DNA of 7,212 bases, from contig CAKUHM010000067.1 of assembly GCA_934655835.1 (NCBI GenBank), positions 1 through 7,212 on the forward strand, in the 5' to 3' direction. Shown one piece after another: positions 1 through 5,909 of this stretch. Origin of the DNA: an uncultured Collinsella sp. (GTDB lineage: Bacteria > Actinomycetota > Coriobacteriia > Coriobacteriales > Coriobacteriaceae). A program made the position numbers and the translations under genes. Positions within the stretch are counted from its first letter, which is position 1; each line of letters begins with the position of its first letter. A model generated the notes under the pieces. It saw only the letters and a list, made by a program, of their open reading frames with translations. It had not been told where the DNA came from and made no database searches.

Positions 1-672
1 CCCGAGATGGCCGAGGTTGCGGCCCTTGCCGATGAGCTGCGCGCCTCCGTTAAGCTGCCGAAGCTTTCGCTCGACGTGTTCGATTATGCCTTTAAGCCGG
101 GCGAGGCCGTGATTGACGTGGTGCCGGGTAAGGCCATCACGGGTATGGCTCGCCCCGAGAGCGCCGAGGGCCTGCGCCGCATTATGCTGATCGAGCGTCA
201 CGGCCGCGGCGTGTCGCTGCAGGCCGAGGGCGCCGACGGCGACGGTCCCGCTGGCCTGGGTCTTGTTGGCAAGCATATCGGCCGCGGCTGGGTGCGCGGC
301 TTTACCATCACGGGCGGTGCTATCGCCTCGACGATTGGCCACGACTCGCACAACGTGTGCGTGGTGGGCGACAACGCGGCCGATATGATGGCGGCTGTTG
401 AGGCCGTGGGCCAGGGCGGTCACGTACTGGTGCGCAACGGCGAGGTCGTGGCGCGCATTCCGCTGGCGCTCGGTGGCCTGATGAGCGAGGGCACGGCCGA
501 GGATGTCGCCGCGCAGCACGACGACTTTATGGTCAAGGCGCGCACGATGGGTATTGAGCCACCACTCGACCCCATCATGGGCATCATCTTCCTGCCCCTG
601 CCGGTGATCCCGACGCTCCGCATCCGCCCCGAGGGCATGTTCGACGTCACTACCTTCACCTACGCCGACTAG
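1..672 (+). CDS. ade: Adenine deaminase, C-terminal part (5' end outside window)
   Basis: The reading frame is open from base 1 and encodes the last 223 residues of a protein. The stretch ITGGAIASTIGHDSHNV followed by VVGDNAADMMAAV, and then LGGLMSEGTAEDV, is characteristic of the C-terminal domain of bacterial adenine deaminase. The family hydrolyses adenine to hypoxanthine and ammonia in the cytoplasm, for purine salvage or use of adenine as a nitrogen source. The metal-binding amidohydrolase barrel lies upstream of the window, so the catalytic residues of that part cannot be checked. An internal ATG at base 7 exists but is not the true start, because the family is normally nearly 600 residues long and the frame continues to the window edge. 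The gene ends in TAG at 670-672, which is also the first triplet of a dispersed repeat. The family assignment is confident; regulation is not visible here. Confidence 0.93.
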   Translation, partial: PEMAEVAALADELRASVKLPKLSLDVFDYAFKPGEAVIDVVPGKAITGMARPESAEGLRRIMLIERHGRGVSLQAEGADGDGPAGLGLVGKHIGRGWVRGFTITGGAIASTIGHDSHNVCVVGDNAADMMAAVEAVGQGGHVLVRNGEVVARIPLALGGLMSEGTAEDVAAQHDDFMVKARTMGIEPPLDPIMGIIFLPLPVIPTLRIRPEGMFDVTTFTYAD

Positions 673-700
673 TCAACGGGGATGTTCTTAAACGACTAGC
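670..700 (+). repeat. Copy of a dispersed GGGGAYGTTCTTAAA intergenic repeat
   Basis: This 31-base stretch matches the reverse complement of the segment around 1773-1803 at 25 of 31 positions by hand alignment. The shared core is GGGGA, one variable base, then GTTCTTAAA, flanked by TAGTCA on the left and CTAG on the right. The TAG of the left flank is the ade stop codon, so the element abuts the gene with no gap. It resembles REP-like intergenic elements. No transposase is present in the window to explain its spread. Confidence 0.7.
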
Positions 701-705
701 CACCT

Positions 706-727
706 GCGACACTCTTTGGCGTGTCGC
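706..727 (+). terminator. Hairpin downstream of ade, possible weak terminator
   Basis: GCGACAC at 706-712 and GTGTCGC at 721-727 form a perfect 7-bp stem with an 8-base loop, 34 bases after the ade stop. No T-tract follows, so it may be a 3'-end stabilising or Rho-assisted element instead of a classical intrinsic terminator. A second weaker inverted repeat, GGACCT at 745-750 and AGGTCC at 774-779, follows in the same gap. No convincing sigma-70-type promoter was found between 728 and 810. Confidence 0.35.
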
Positions 728-810
728 CTGGCGCCACGACCGTGGGACCTCTGGCGCGCGTGCGCTATTTGCTAGGTCCATGTAACGTTTATGACTGCGG
801 GGTCTTATTT

Positions 811-878
811 GAGCTCCCTTTGGGTACGTTGGAATCGGATACACGTTCGATTCCATCAAGCCCGAAGGGAGCTTTTCT
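811..878 (+). promoter_or_regulatory. Two-tier stem-loop burying the ribosome binding site of the HAD gene
   Basis: The outer stem pairs 812-824 (AGCTCCCTTTGGG) with 861-873 (CCCGAAGGGAGCT), 13 bp with a single G-U pair. The inner stem pairs 830-837 (TGGAATCG) with 848-855 (CGATTCCA), 8 perfect bp closing a 10-base loop. The right outer arm contains AAGGGAG, the Shine-Dalgarno sequence of the gene starting at 879, so translation should be blocked when the stem forms. The stem is also followed by TTTT at 873-876, so it could equally work as an intrinsic terminator or attenuator for transcription arriving from upstream. The pairing is seen directly; the regulatory role is inferred. It matches no riboswitch class that I recognise. 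Confidence 0.6.
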
Positions 879-1673
879 ATGTTTAAACTGATTGCATCCG
901 ATATGGACGGCACACTGCTTGACGAAAATGGCCAGGTGCCGCCCGAGACATACGAACTGATTTTGGCGCTACGTGACCGTGGCGTACATTTTGCCGCATC
1001 GTCAGGCCGCCGCTACGATCGCCTGTGCGAGTTCTTTGCGCCCGTTCGCGACAAGATGGACTTTGTCGCCGCTAACGGTGCCCAGGTCTACGCCGACGGC
1101 AGGATGGTAGACCGTGAGGTGTATTCGCACCTGGCGATTCGAAAGCTCGCCCAGGCCGTCGCGACGTTTCCCAATCTGCATCTTGCACTCTTTGACCGAA
1201 CCAAGTCCTTTTTGCTCGATGACGAGAGCAAGTTCGTGCGTGAGGTCGATAAGGACCTTCCCAATGCCGAGCGTATTTGGGAGCTGCCCGATCCCAGCGT
1301 AAATATCATCAAGGCGAGTGTCTTTTGCGACGACGGTGCCGTTATGGACAGTGCGTACGTGCTGCAGCGCGAACTCGGTCAGCTCTTTACCTTTGCGCCT
1401 TCGGGTAACGCGTGGATCGATGCCATGCAGCCCGGTGTGTCGAAGGCTTCGGGCATCGCGCAGCTCGCGGAGCATTACGGCATTGGACGCGACGAGGTCA
1501 TGGCGTTTGGCGACTCGATGAACGACTACGAGATCATTCGCTTTGTCGGCACGGGTTGCGCGATGGAAAATGCACGCCCCGCGCTCAAGGCGGTGGCCGA
1601 TCGCGTGGTGGGTCGTAACCGCGACCACGCCGTCCAGCAGGAGCTCCGCCGCGTGCTGAAGAGCCTCTGCTAG
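879..1673 (+). CDS. HAD superfamily IIB (Cof-type) sugar/nucleotide phosphatase
   Basis: This 264-residue cytoplasmic protein has all four HAD motifs. Motif I is SDMDGTLLD (nucleophile Asp8, general acid/base Asp10), motif II is the Ser of ASSGR (about 41-42), motif III is Lys189 in GVSKASGIAQL, and motif IV is GDSMNDYEII (Asp212, Asp216). The spacing between motifs II and III fits a type IIB cap, and the length is normal for Cof-like enzymes, which hydrolyse phosphate from sugar phosphates, FMN or similar metabolites using magnesium. The substrate cannot be read from sequence. ATG 879 is chosen because the protein begins right at the usual distance before motif I and an AAGGGAG ribosome binding site lies 8 bases upstream. 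That site is inside a stem-loop (811-878), so expression may be structure-controlled. The gene is convergent with a second HAD-IIB gene that ends at 1812. Confidence 0.9.
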   Translation: MFKLIASDMDGTLLDENGQVPPETYELILALRDRGVHFAASSGRRYDRLCEFFAPVRDKMDFVAANGAQVYADGRMVDREVYSHLAIRKLAQAVATFPNLHLALFDRTKSFLLDDESKFVREVDKDLPNAERIWELPDPSVNIIKASVFCDDGAVMDSAYVLQRELGQLFTFAPSGNAWIDAMQPGVSKASGIAQLAEHYGIGRDEVMAFGDSMNDYEIIRFVGTGCAMENARPALKAVADRVVGRNRDHAVQQELRRVLKSLC

Positions 1674-1678
1674 ACCGG

Positions 1679-1814
1679 TAGTTAGGGACATTCCTTATGC
1701 GCCGGCAGTTGGGGACAGACTTAAGTGAGTGAAACCACTCATTGGGGACAGACTTAAATGAGTGCCGCCAGCGACTAGCCATTTAAGAACGTCCCCAATG
1801 ACTACCAATGACTA
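1679..1814. repeat. Repeat cluster between the convergent HAD genes
   Basis: The gap is almost wholly repetitive. TTGGGGACAGACTTAA begins both 23-base direct copies at 1709-1731 and 1742-1764, which differ at one base. The reverse complement of 1780-1799 matches 1741-1760 at 17 of 20 positions, so these fold into a hairpin with 9-bp and 8-bp helices around a 3x3 internal loop. A degenerate half copy, TTAGGGACATTCCTTATG, lies at 1682-1699. A small perfect stem, TGAGTG at 1726-1731 with CACTCA at 1736-1741, links the two direct copies. CCAATGACTA is tandemly duplicated at 1795-1804 and 1805-1814, and the second copy supplies the stop codon of the minus-strand HAD gene. The structure could serve as a bidirectional transcription end. 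The family resembles REP-like elements, but no REP-associated transposase is in the window. Confidence 0.75.
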
Positions 1815-2654
1815 GGCGAGTGCGGCCATGATGGTGCGGGCGACGCCGTCGTGGTCGTTGTCGAACTCGGTGATGGCGTCGGCCGCCTCGCGGTCCTCGG
1901 GTTCGGCGTTGATCATAGCCATGCCGTGGCCTGCTGCCTGCAGCATGGGAATGTCGTTGATGTTGTCGCCGAACGCCCAGGCGTCAGCGAGAGGCTCGCC
2001 CAGATGCCCACATAGCCAAGCCAATGCCGTTCCCTTGGTGGCTCCCTCGCCCATGACCTCGATATTCATGGCGTACGAACGCGTGACCTCGATGCCTTCG
2101 AGCGTGTCGAGCGCTGCCGCGATGGCGTCGCGATCGGCTGGGTCGTGCCAGTACATGGCGATGCGTTCGAGTGTCTCGACCTCGTCGATCTTGCTGTCGA
2201 TATCCATGTCGATCGGCGTGCGCGTGCGCTTGAGCGAAGCCGCGATGTGAGGATCGCCGCCACAGAATTCGTCTAGGCGCTCGTAGAGCGAGCGGGGGAG
2301 GAAGCACTGCCCGTCCGCGAAGATATCGAAGGTGACGTCATGGCCGGCGGCAATGCTATGGATACGGTGGGCGATGGCGCGGTCGAGCGGTCGGCTCAAA
2401 ATGCGCGTAGCACGTGAGGCATCGGTGGGCGTACCGTCGTCGAGCTGCCAGACGCTGGCACCGTTGGCGCAGACCGCGTAGTGTACGGCGGGGTGGGCGA
2501 GGATGGGCTCAAAGATGCCCGACAGCGGGCGCCCCGTGCAGGGCACAAATTCAATTCTGCGTCGAGCGAGTTCGTCGAGCATCGACCAGGTGGCATCGCT
2601 CATTTGCTTATCGCTCGTCAGCAGCGTTCCGTCCATATCGGAAAACACAATCAT
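1812..2654 (-). CDS. HAD superfamily IIB (Cof-type) phosphatase, second copy type
   Basis: This 280-residue cytoplasmic protein carries motif I SDMDGTLLT (Asp6, Asp8), motif II CTGRP (Thr40), motif III Lys207 in GATKGTALAWL, and motif IV FGDNINDIPML (Asp230, Asp234). It belongs to the same broad family as the protein at 879-1673 but differs in most positions outside the motifs, so the two are not a recent duplication. The start ATG (complement of 2652-2654) places the nucleophile Asp at residue 6 and is preceded by AAAGGG at a 9-base spacing. It lies just after the citrate synthase terminator on the same strand. No separate promoter was convincing in the short gap, so it may depend on readthrough or on a promoter overlapping that terminator. 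Its 3' end merges with the repeat cluster. The substrate is unknown. Confidence 0.9.
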   Translation of the reverse strand: MIVFSDMDGTLLTSDKQMSDATWSMLDELARRRIEFVPCTGRPLSGIFEPILAHPAVHYAVCANGASVWQLDDGTPTDASRATRILSRPLDRAIAHRIHSIAAGHDVTFDIFADGQCFLPRSLYERLDEFCGGDPHIAASLKRTRTPIDMDIDSKIDEVETLERIAMYWHDPADRDAIAAALDTLEGIEVTRSYAMNIEVMGEGATKGTALAWLCGHLGEPLADAWAFGDNINDIPMLQAAGHGMAMINAEPEDREAADAITEFDNDHDGVARTIMAALA

Positions 2655-2679
2655 TTGATACAGCCCTTTCTGCTGGCAT

Positions 2680-2718
2680 AAAAAGCGTGGCCGAGGGCGG
2701 CGATGCCCTGGCCACGCT
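2680..2718 (-). terminator. Rho-independent terminator of citrate synthase gene
   Basis: On the minus strand, AGCGTGGCC (2710-2718) pairs with GGCCACGCT (2684-2692), and AGGGC (2705-2709) pairs with GCCCT (2694-2698). This gives a 14-bp GC-rich stem with one unpaired base and a 6-base loop. It is followed by TTTTT (complement of 2680-2684). It begins 23 bases after the gltA stop codon and ends 25 bases before the start of the downstream HAD gene, so it separates the two transcription units. Confidence 0.88.
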
Positions 2719-2741
2719 CGAGTTCTATAACGGTCCGCGTC

Positions 2742-4160
2742 CTAGCGGTCGGCGAGCGGCTTGTACGCCAGCGGCTCGATCACCGGACGATAGGCCGGGC
2801 GAATAATACGGTGCGCGCAGAAGAGCTCTTCCATGCGGTGCGCCGACCAGCCGGCCATGCGGGCGACGGCGAACAGCGGCGTAAAGAGCGTCTCGGGCAC
2901 GCCGAGCATCTTGTAGATAAAGCCCGTGTACAGGTCGATGTTGGCGCAGATGGGCTTGGTCATGCCGTGGTCGCGCATCACCTGCGGGGCCAGGCGCTCG
3001 ATGCGTTCGATGAGTGCGAACTCCTCGCCCAAGTCCTTCTTGGCGGCAAGCGTGCGCGCGTAACGGCGGCACACCTCGGCGCGCGGGTCGCTCAGCGTGT
3101 AGACGGCGTGGCCCATACCGTAGATGAGACCCGTGCCGTCGAAGGCCTGTTTGTCGAGGATCTTGCCCAGGTAGGCTGCGACCTCGTCCTCGTCCTCCCA
3201 ATTGGAGACATGCGCACGGATGTCCTCGTGCATGGACACGACCTTGGCGTTGGCGCCGCCGTGGCGCGGGCCCTTGAGCGAGCCGATGGCCGCGGCGTAG
3301 GCGGAATACGGGTCGGTGGCCGAAGAGGACAGCACGCGGCAGGCGAACGTGGAGTTGTTGCCGCCGCCGTGCTCGGCATGCAGCATGAGCATCACGTCGA
3401 GCAGCATGGCTTCGTCGCGGGTGAATGCCATGCCGCCGCGGAGCACCTGCAGGATGGTCTCGGCGGTGGAGAGGCCGGGCGTGGGGTGCGGCACGTGAAC
3501 CTCGGAGCCGCGAAGCTTGGCGATCGAGGCCATGTGTGCGAAGGCGGCGATGCGCGGGAGACGTGCGAGCATGGAAATAGCCACGTCGATCTCATGCTCG
3601 GGCGTAATCACGTCGGGCTCGGCGTCGAAGGCGTAGAGCAGCAGCACGGCGCGCTGGAGCACGTTCATGATGCTCGACGACACCGTGGTCATGGGGAACT
3701 CTTTGACGTATTCGTCGCTCAGATGCCTAAAGGCGCCCAAGCGCTCGCAAAAGCCGTCCAGCTCTTCCTTATTGGGCAGCGAACCCGTGATAAGCAGGTA
3801 GGCGACTTCTTCGTAGCCATAGCGATTCTCGGCCTGGGCATTGTTGACCAGATCCTCGATGCTATAGCCGCGCAGCGTGAGCTTGCCCTGGTCGGGCACG
3901 ACCTTGCCGTCGACCTTGTTGTAGCCGTGCACGTCCGAGATGCGGGTAAGGCCCGCAACCACACCCGAGCCGTCGGCGTTGCGCAGGCCGCGCTTGACGT
4001 TATGCTCGACGAACAGACCCTCGTCATACGGATCAGTCGGCATGCCGTGGTAGAGGTTTTCGCTCTCGGGCGAAATCTGGCGGCTCGCCTCATAATCCAA
4101 GACCAGGCGGCTCAGATGGTCATCGAAGCGGTAGTAGATTTTCTTGGCGTCGTAAGCCAT
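2742..4160 (-). CDS. gltA: Citrate synthase (Si-type)
   Basis: This 472-residue enzyme condenses acetyl-CoA with oxaloacetate to give citrate, the entry step to the TCA branch that supplies 2-oxoglutarate and glutamate. The three expected catalytic residues are visible: His264 in LHAEHGGGNNSTF, His351 in GMGHAVYTLSDPRA, and Asp409 in ANIDLYTGFIY. The substrate-binding motif GPRHGGAN (298-304) and the arginines in SDPR (360) and ARMAGW (434) are also present. The protein is longer than the classical bacterial enzymes of about 370-430 residues, because of an extra N-terminal segment of roughly 50-60 residues. The ATG at 4158-4160 is supported by an AGAGGA ribosome binding site 7 bases upstream. 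It lies 78 bases downstream of the ACT-domain gene on the same strand with no terminator between, so the two are probably co-transcribed. A 2-methylcitrate synthase activity cannot be excluded from sequence; no prp genes are nearby to suggest it. Confidence 0.95.
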   Translation of the reverse strand: MAYDAKKIYYRFDDHLSRLVLDYEASRQISPESENLYHGMPTDPYDEGLFVEHNVKRGLRNADGSGVVAGLTRISDVHGYNKVDGKVVPDQGKLTLRGYSIEDLVNNAQAENRYGYEEVAYLLITGSLPNKEELDGFCERLGAFRHLSDEYVKEFPMTTVSSSIMNVLQRAVLLLYAFDAEPDVITPEHEIDVAISMLARLPRIAAFAHMASIAKLRGSEVHVPHPTPGLSTAETILQVLRGGMAFTRDEAMLLDVMLMLHAEHGGGNNSTFACRVLSSSATDPYSAYAAAIGSLKGPRHGGANAKVVSMHEDIRAHVSNWEDEDEVAAYLGKILDKQAFDGTGLIYGMGHAVYTLSDPRAEVCRRYARTLAAKKDLGEEFALIERIERLAPQVMRDHGMTKPICANIDLYTGFIYKMLGVPETLFTPLFAVARMAGWSAHRMEELFCAHRIIRPAYRPVIEPLAYKPLADR

Positions 4161-4212
4161 GCGCGCTCCTCTCGGGGCCGTGTGGGGGCGGCGTGCTTGG
4201 GTGCAGATGCGC

Positions 4213-4237
4213 CGGCCTGTTCCCGTACGGCCTGTTC
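4213..4237 (-). repeat. Short tandem direct repeat in the ACT-gltA gap
   Basis: CGGCCTGTTC occurs at 4213-4222 and again at 4228-4237 with 5 bases between, immediately downstream of the ACT gene stop codon (complement of 4239-4241). It lies in the leader of the citrate synthase gene. It could be a protein binding site or chance in GC-rich DNA. No promoter is obvious in this 78-base gap. Confidence 0.4.
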
Positions 4238-4238
4238 G

Positions 4239-4526
4239 CTACAGGCGGTACATAAAGTTGAAGACGTCCTCGCGCTGGATGGACACGTTGACGCCCGAAA
4301 GCTCGCCGGCCTCGGCCAGCGCCTTCTGGAGTTCGGCGAAGTCGAGCTTGGACTCGGCGGTGTCGGCCAGCATGGTCATGGTGAAGATGTCCTCGATAAT
4401 GGACTGCGTAATGTCGCGGATGTCGACGTTGGCCTCGCCCAGAACACGGGTGACGCCGGCGACGATGCCGGGGCGGTTCTTGCCAAGGACGGTGATGACG
4501 ATACGGGAGGACGAGATCTCGGCCAT
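4239..4526 (-). CDS. Small ACT-domain protein (UPF0237 family)
   Basis: This 95-residue protein is essentially one ACT domain. The signature RIVITVLGKNRPGIVAGVTR (8-27), followed by VLGEANVDIRDITQSI (28-43), is typical of the UPF0237 group and of the N-terminal half of GcvR-like regulators. ACT domains bind small ligands, usually amino acids, at dimer interfaces. The ligand of this stand-alone family is not established, and no DNA-binding or catalytic domain is present. The ATG at 4524-4526 has GAAAGGG 6 bases upstream. The gene precedes gltA on the same strand, so a link to citrate or glutamate metabolism is possible, but that is inferred from position only. Homologues often lie beside a UPF0210/DUF711 gene, which is not seen here. 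Confidence 0.88.
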   Translation of the reverse strand: MAEISSSRIVITVLGKNRPGIVAGVTRVLGEANVDIRDITQSIIEDIFTMTMLADTAESKLDFAELQKALAEAGELSGVNVSIQREDVFNFMYRL

Positions 4527-4573
4527 GGGAAACCCTTTCGCGTGGTTGCGGCGCGCGCGGGGCGCTCCGCTAC

Positions 4574-4597
4574 GGTACAGTGTTCATCATTGTACCT
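4574..4597 (-). promoter_or_regulatory. Candidate promoter and operator dyad upstream of the ACT gene
   Basis: On the minus strand TACAAT (complement of 4589-4594) is a good -10 hexamer, about 62 bases before the ACT start. It lies inside an inverted repeat, GGTACA at 4574-4579 and TGTACC at 4591-4596, with an 11-base centre. A repressor binding the dyad would cover the -10. No good -35 was seen at 16-18 bases spacing; that region is a run of T followed by GC-rich bases. The promoter call is therefore weak, while the dyad is seen directly. Confidence 0.4.
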
Positions 4598-4794
4598 GTC
4601 TGGCGCAAAAAAGGCGCGCTCGCTGCGGCGTTACATGCCTGCAACATGAGCGTAAGGGGGAAGGCCGTACGGGGAAGAGCCGTCTGGCGCGTGTCCGGCT
4701 CGTGTTGGGTTGATTTCCGATCTCAGCCGAACACATTGAGCGGACAGGCCGTTCCCGCAGTCAGCCGAACGCCTCCGACGGCTGATTCCGAACT
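4598..4794. other. Non-coding GC-rich gap with simple hairpins
   Basis: No credible gene is present on either strand. Frames open here lack recognisable motifs and ribosome binding sites. Two perfect stems are visible: GAGCCG 4677-4682 with CGGCTC 4696-4701, and TCAGCCG 4761-4767 with CGGCTGA 4779-4785, the latter extendable by two pairs. TCAGCCGAAC occurs twice, at 4723-4732 and 4761-4770. With the recombinase remnant ending at 4923, this could be an old attachment region or arm-type sites, but no tRNA gene and no paired direct repeat were found to show it. Confidence 0.4.
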
Positions 4795-4868
4795 GGAAGC
4801 GGAGGGCATCCCCGCCCTTCGGTAGGGGATACCGCTCCGCGGCGCATGCCGCGGGCGGCGCCCCTATC
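4795..4868. other. Two overlapping, mutually exclusive stem-loops
   Basis: Fold A pairs GG-AGCGG (4795-4802, one bulged A) with CCGCTCC (4832-4838), and ATCCCC (4808-4813) with GGGGAT (4825-4830). Fold B pairs TAGGGG (4823-4828) with CCCCTA (4861-4866), CCGC (4832-4835) with GCGG (4855-4858), and CCGCGGC (4837-4843) with GCCGCGG (4848-4854) around a GCAT loop. Both use 4823-4838, so only one can form at a time. No T-tract follows on either strand. It lies 54 bases beyond the recombinase stop on its 3' side. Its function is unknown; it might be a recombination-site structure, an RNA 3' end or a small structured RNA. Confidence 0.5.
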
Positions 4869-4922
4869 GGACCACCGTGACCTCAGTTGGGATGGACCCA
4901 GCACTGCCGCGTACTCGGTGAG

Positions 4923-5648
4923 CTAGAGCCAACTGTTCGTCTTCACGTCGCGTATGGCGATATTTCGGTCGTCCGGCTCGGTGATGCCGTAGCCGAACGC
5001 CTGGAGCGTCTCGATGGACTCCTGGATCCTCTGTTGGAACATGGGACCCGGATCGACCCTCGGCCCGAGGTGCCCGCGCCAAAGGCACGGCGTGGCGCGC
5101 AGCATGTTATGGATTTTGGAGATGGGCTCGATGTCGGCGTAGACGTTGAGCGTCGCCATGGCGTCCTTGTGGCCGAGGATCGATTGGAGCGCCTTGATAT
5201 CGCCGCCTTGGCGGATCCACTGCGTTGCGAACGTGTGGCGAAGGCCGTGGAACGTGATCAGCTCGTCGTTGGTGCCCATGAGGCCGTTGGTCTCCGAGAA
5301 CGTCTTGAACGCCCTGCGGATATAGCTTGTCGTCGCGAAGGTCGCGCCCGGCTCCGACAGGATGTAGCAGTCCCCGATCTCGACCGCCCCGGTAAGGCCG
5401 CGCAAGCGCAGCTTTCCGCAGTCGATCTCGTGGGTCTCCTTCAGGAAGGGGAGTAGGCCGACCGGGTCGATGGGGATACCCCTGGCGTCATGGGTCTTGG
5501 TGTCCTTGATGAACGAACCCATTCCCTTCGCGTACGCCACCGAGTGTCTGATCGAGATCAGGCCCGTCTCGAAATCCACATCGCACCACCGAAGGCCGCA
5601 GACCTCGCCGATTCGCATCCCCGTGTGCAGGGCGAGTACGACCGCCCT
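4923..5648 (-). pseudogene. Tyrosine recombinase/phage-type integrase, N-terminally truncated
   Basis: The frame encodes a complete catalytic domain of a tyrosine recombinase. Counting from the ATG at 5618, Arg2 lies in TGMRIGEVCGLRW, and a probable beta-hairpin Lys is at 39 or 41. HGLRHTF gives His124 and Arg127, LGHKDAMATLNVYAD gives His150, and Tyr160 is the nucleophile. About 60 residues follow the tyrosine. The family motif actually begins upstream of that ATG with AVVLALHTG, which is encoded here but has no start codon. It is cut at an in-frame TAG (5649-5651) that is the stop codon of the HTH gene. The core-binding and arm-binding domains, usually about 150-180 residues, are absent. 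No ribosome binding site precedes the internal ATG. I therefore call it a remnant, though a catalytic-domain-only product through readthrough or reinitiation cannot be excluded. Confidence 0.8.
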
Positions 5649-5900
5649 CTAATCCTCGGCGGACCAATCGAGTCCGAACTCCTTTCGGGCATCCTCTTCG
5701 CTCATGACTTCGAGAAGGTCTCCGGGTTGGCAACGAAGGGCGAGGCATAGCTGCTCGAGTGTGTTGAAGCGAATGCCGCGAATATGCCCTTTTTTAATAC
5801 GGGACAGGTTCACGGGCGTGGTTCCAATCCTTTCGGCAAGTTCGTTCGAGGAAATCTTTCGCTCGGCCATGATCTTGTCGAGGCGAACAATTACGGGCAT
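5649..5900 (-). CDS. YozG-like Cro/C1-family HTH transcriptional regulator
   Basis: This 83-residue protein has a compact Xre-type helix-turn-helix. The pattern IVRLDKIMAERKISSNELAERIG, then TPVNLSRIKKGHIRGIRFNTL, then CLALRCQPGDLLEV is characteristic of the short YozG-like group, with the turn and recognition helix at about residues 18-38. Proteins of this group commonly sit next to DUF2975 membrane proteins, as here. The ATG is at 5898-5900, and its ribosome binding site, AAGGAAA, overlaps the stop codon of the upstream membrane-protein gene. There are only 9 bases between the two genes, so they form an operon and may be translationally coupled. A palindrome on the operon promoter (6460-6478) is a candidate autoregulatory operator. 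The extra C-terminal tail of about 15 residues after the core runs, in frame and past one TAG, into the recombinase remnant. Confidence 0.88.
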   Translation of the reverse strand: MPVIVRLDKIMAERKISSNELAERIGTTPVNLSRIKKGHIRGIRFNTLEQLCLALRCQPGDLLEVMSEEDARKEFGLDWSAED

Positions 5901-5909
5901 GGCGTTTCC

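Noticed and set aside
1002..1691. Minus-strand open frame of 229 codons opposite the forward HAD gene
   Set aside because: It overlaps a protein with all four HAD motifs, has no recognisable domain or good ribosome binding site, and is explained by GC-biased codon use.
1709..1764. CRISPR array from the 23-base direct repeats
   Set aside because: There are only two copies with a 10-base gap between them, no further units, and no cas genes. They belong to the GGGGAC intergenic repeat family.
879..2654. Recent tandem inverted duplication of the HAD genes
   Set aside because: The two proteins share only the family motifs and differ in length and most other residues, so they are distant paralogues at most.
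2703..4649. Very long plus-strand open frame (648 codons) opposite citrate synthase
   Set aside because: It is antisense to a gene with clear catalytic motifs. Its product is a low-complexity Val/His/Gly/Arg-rich sequence with no recognisable domain, which is expected of a high-GC shadow frame.
4580..4825. Plus-strand 81-codon frame in the gene-free interval
   Set aside because: It has no ribosome binding site, no recognisable motif, and overlaps the hairpins and the ACT promoter region.
4598..4922. A tRNA gene as the integrase target
   Set aside because: No TPsiC-arm-like sequence, matching acceptor arms or cloverleaf spacing was found on either strand. A GGACCA at 4869-4874 has no complementary acceptor 5' strand at the right distance.
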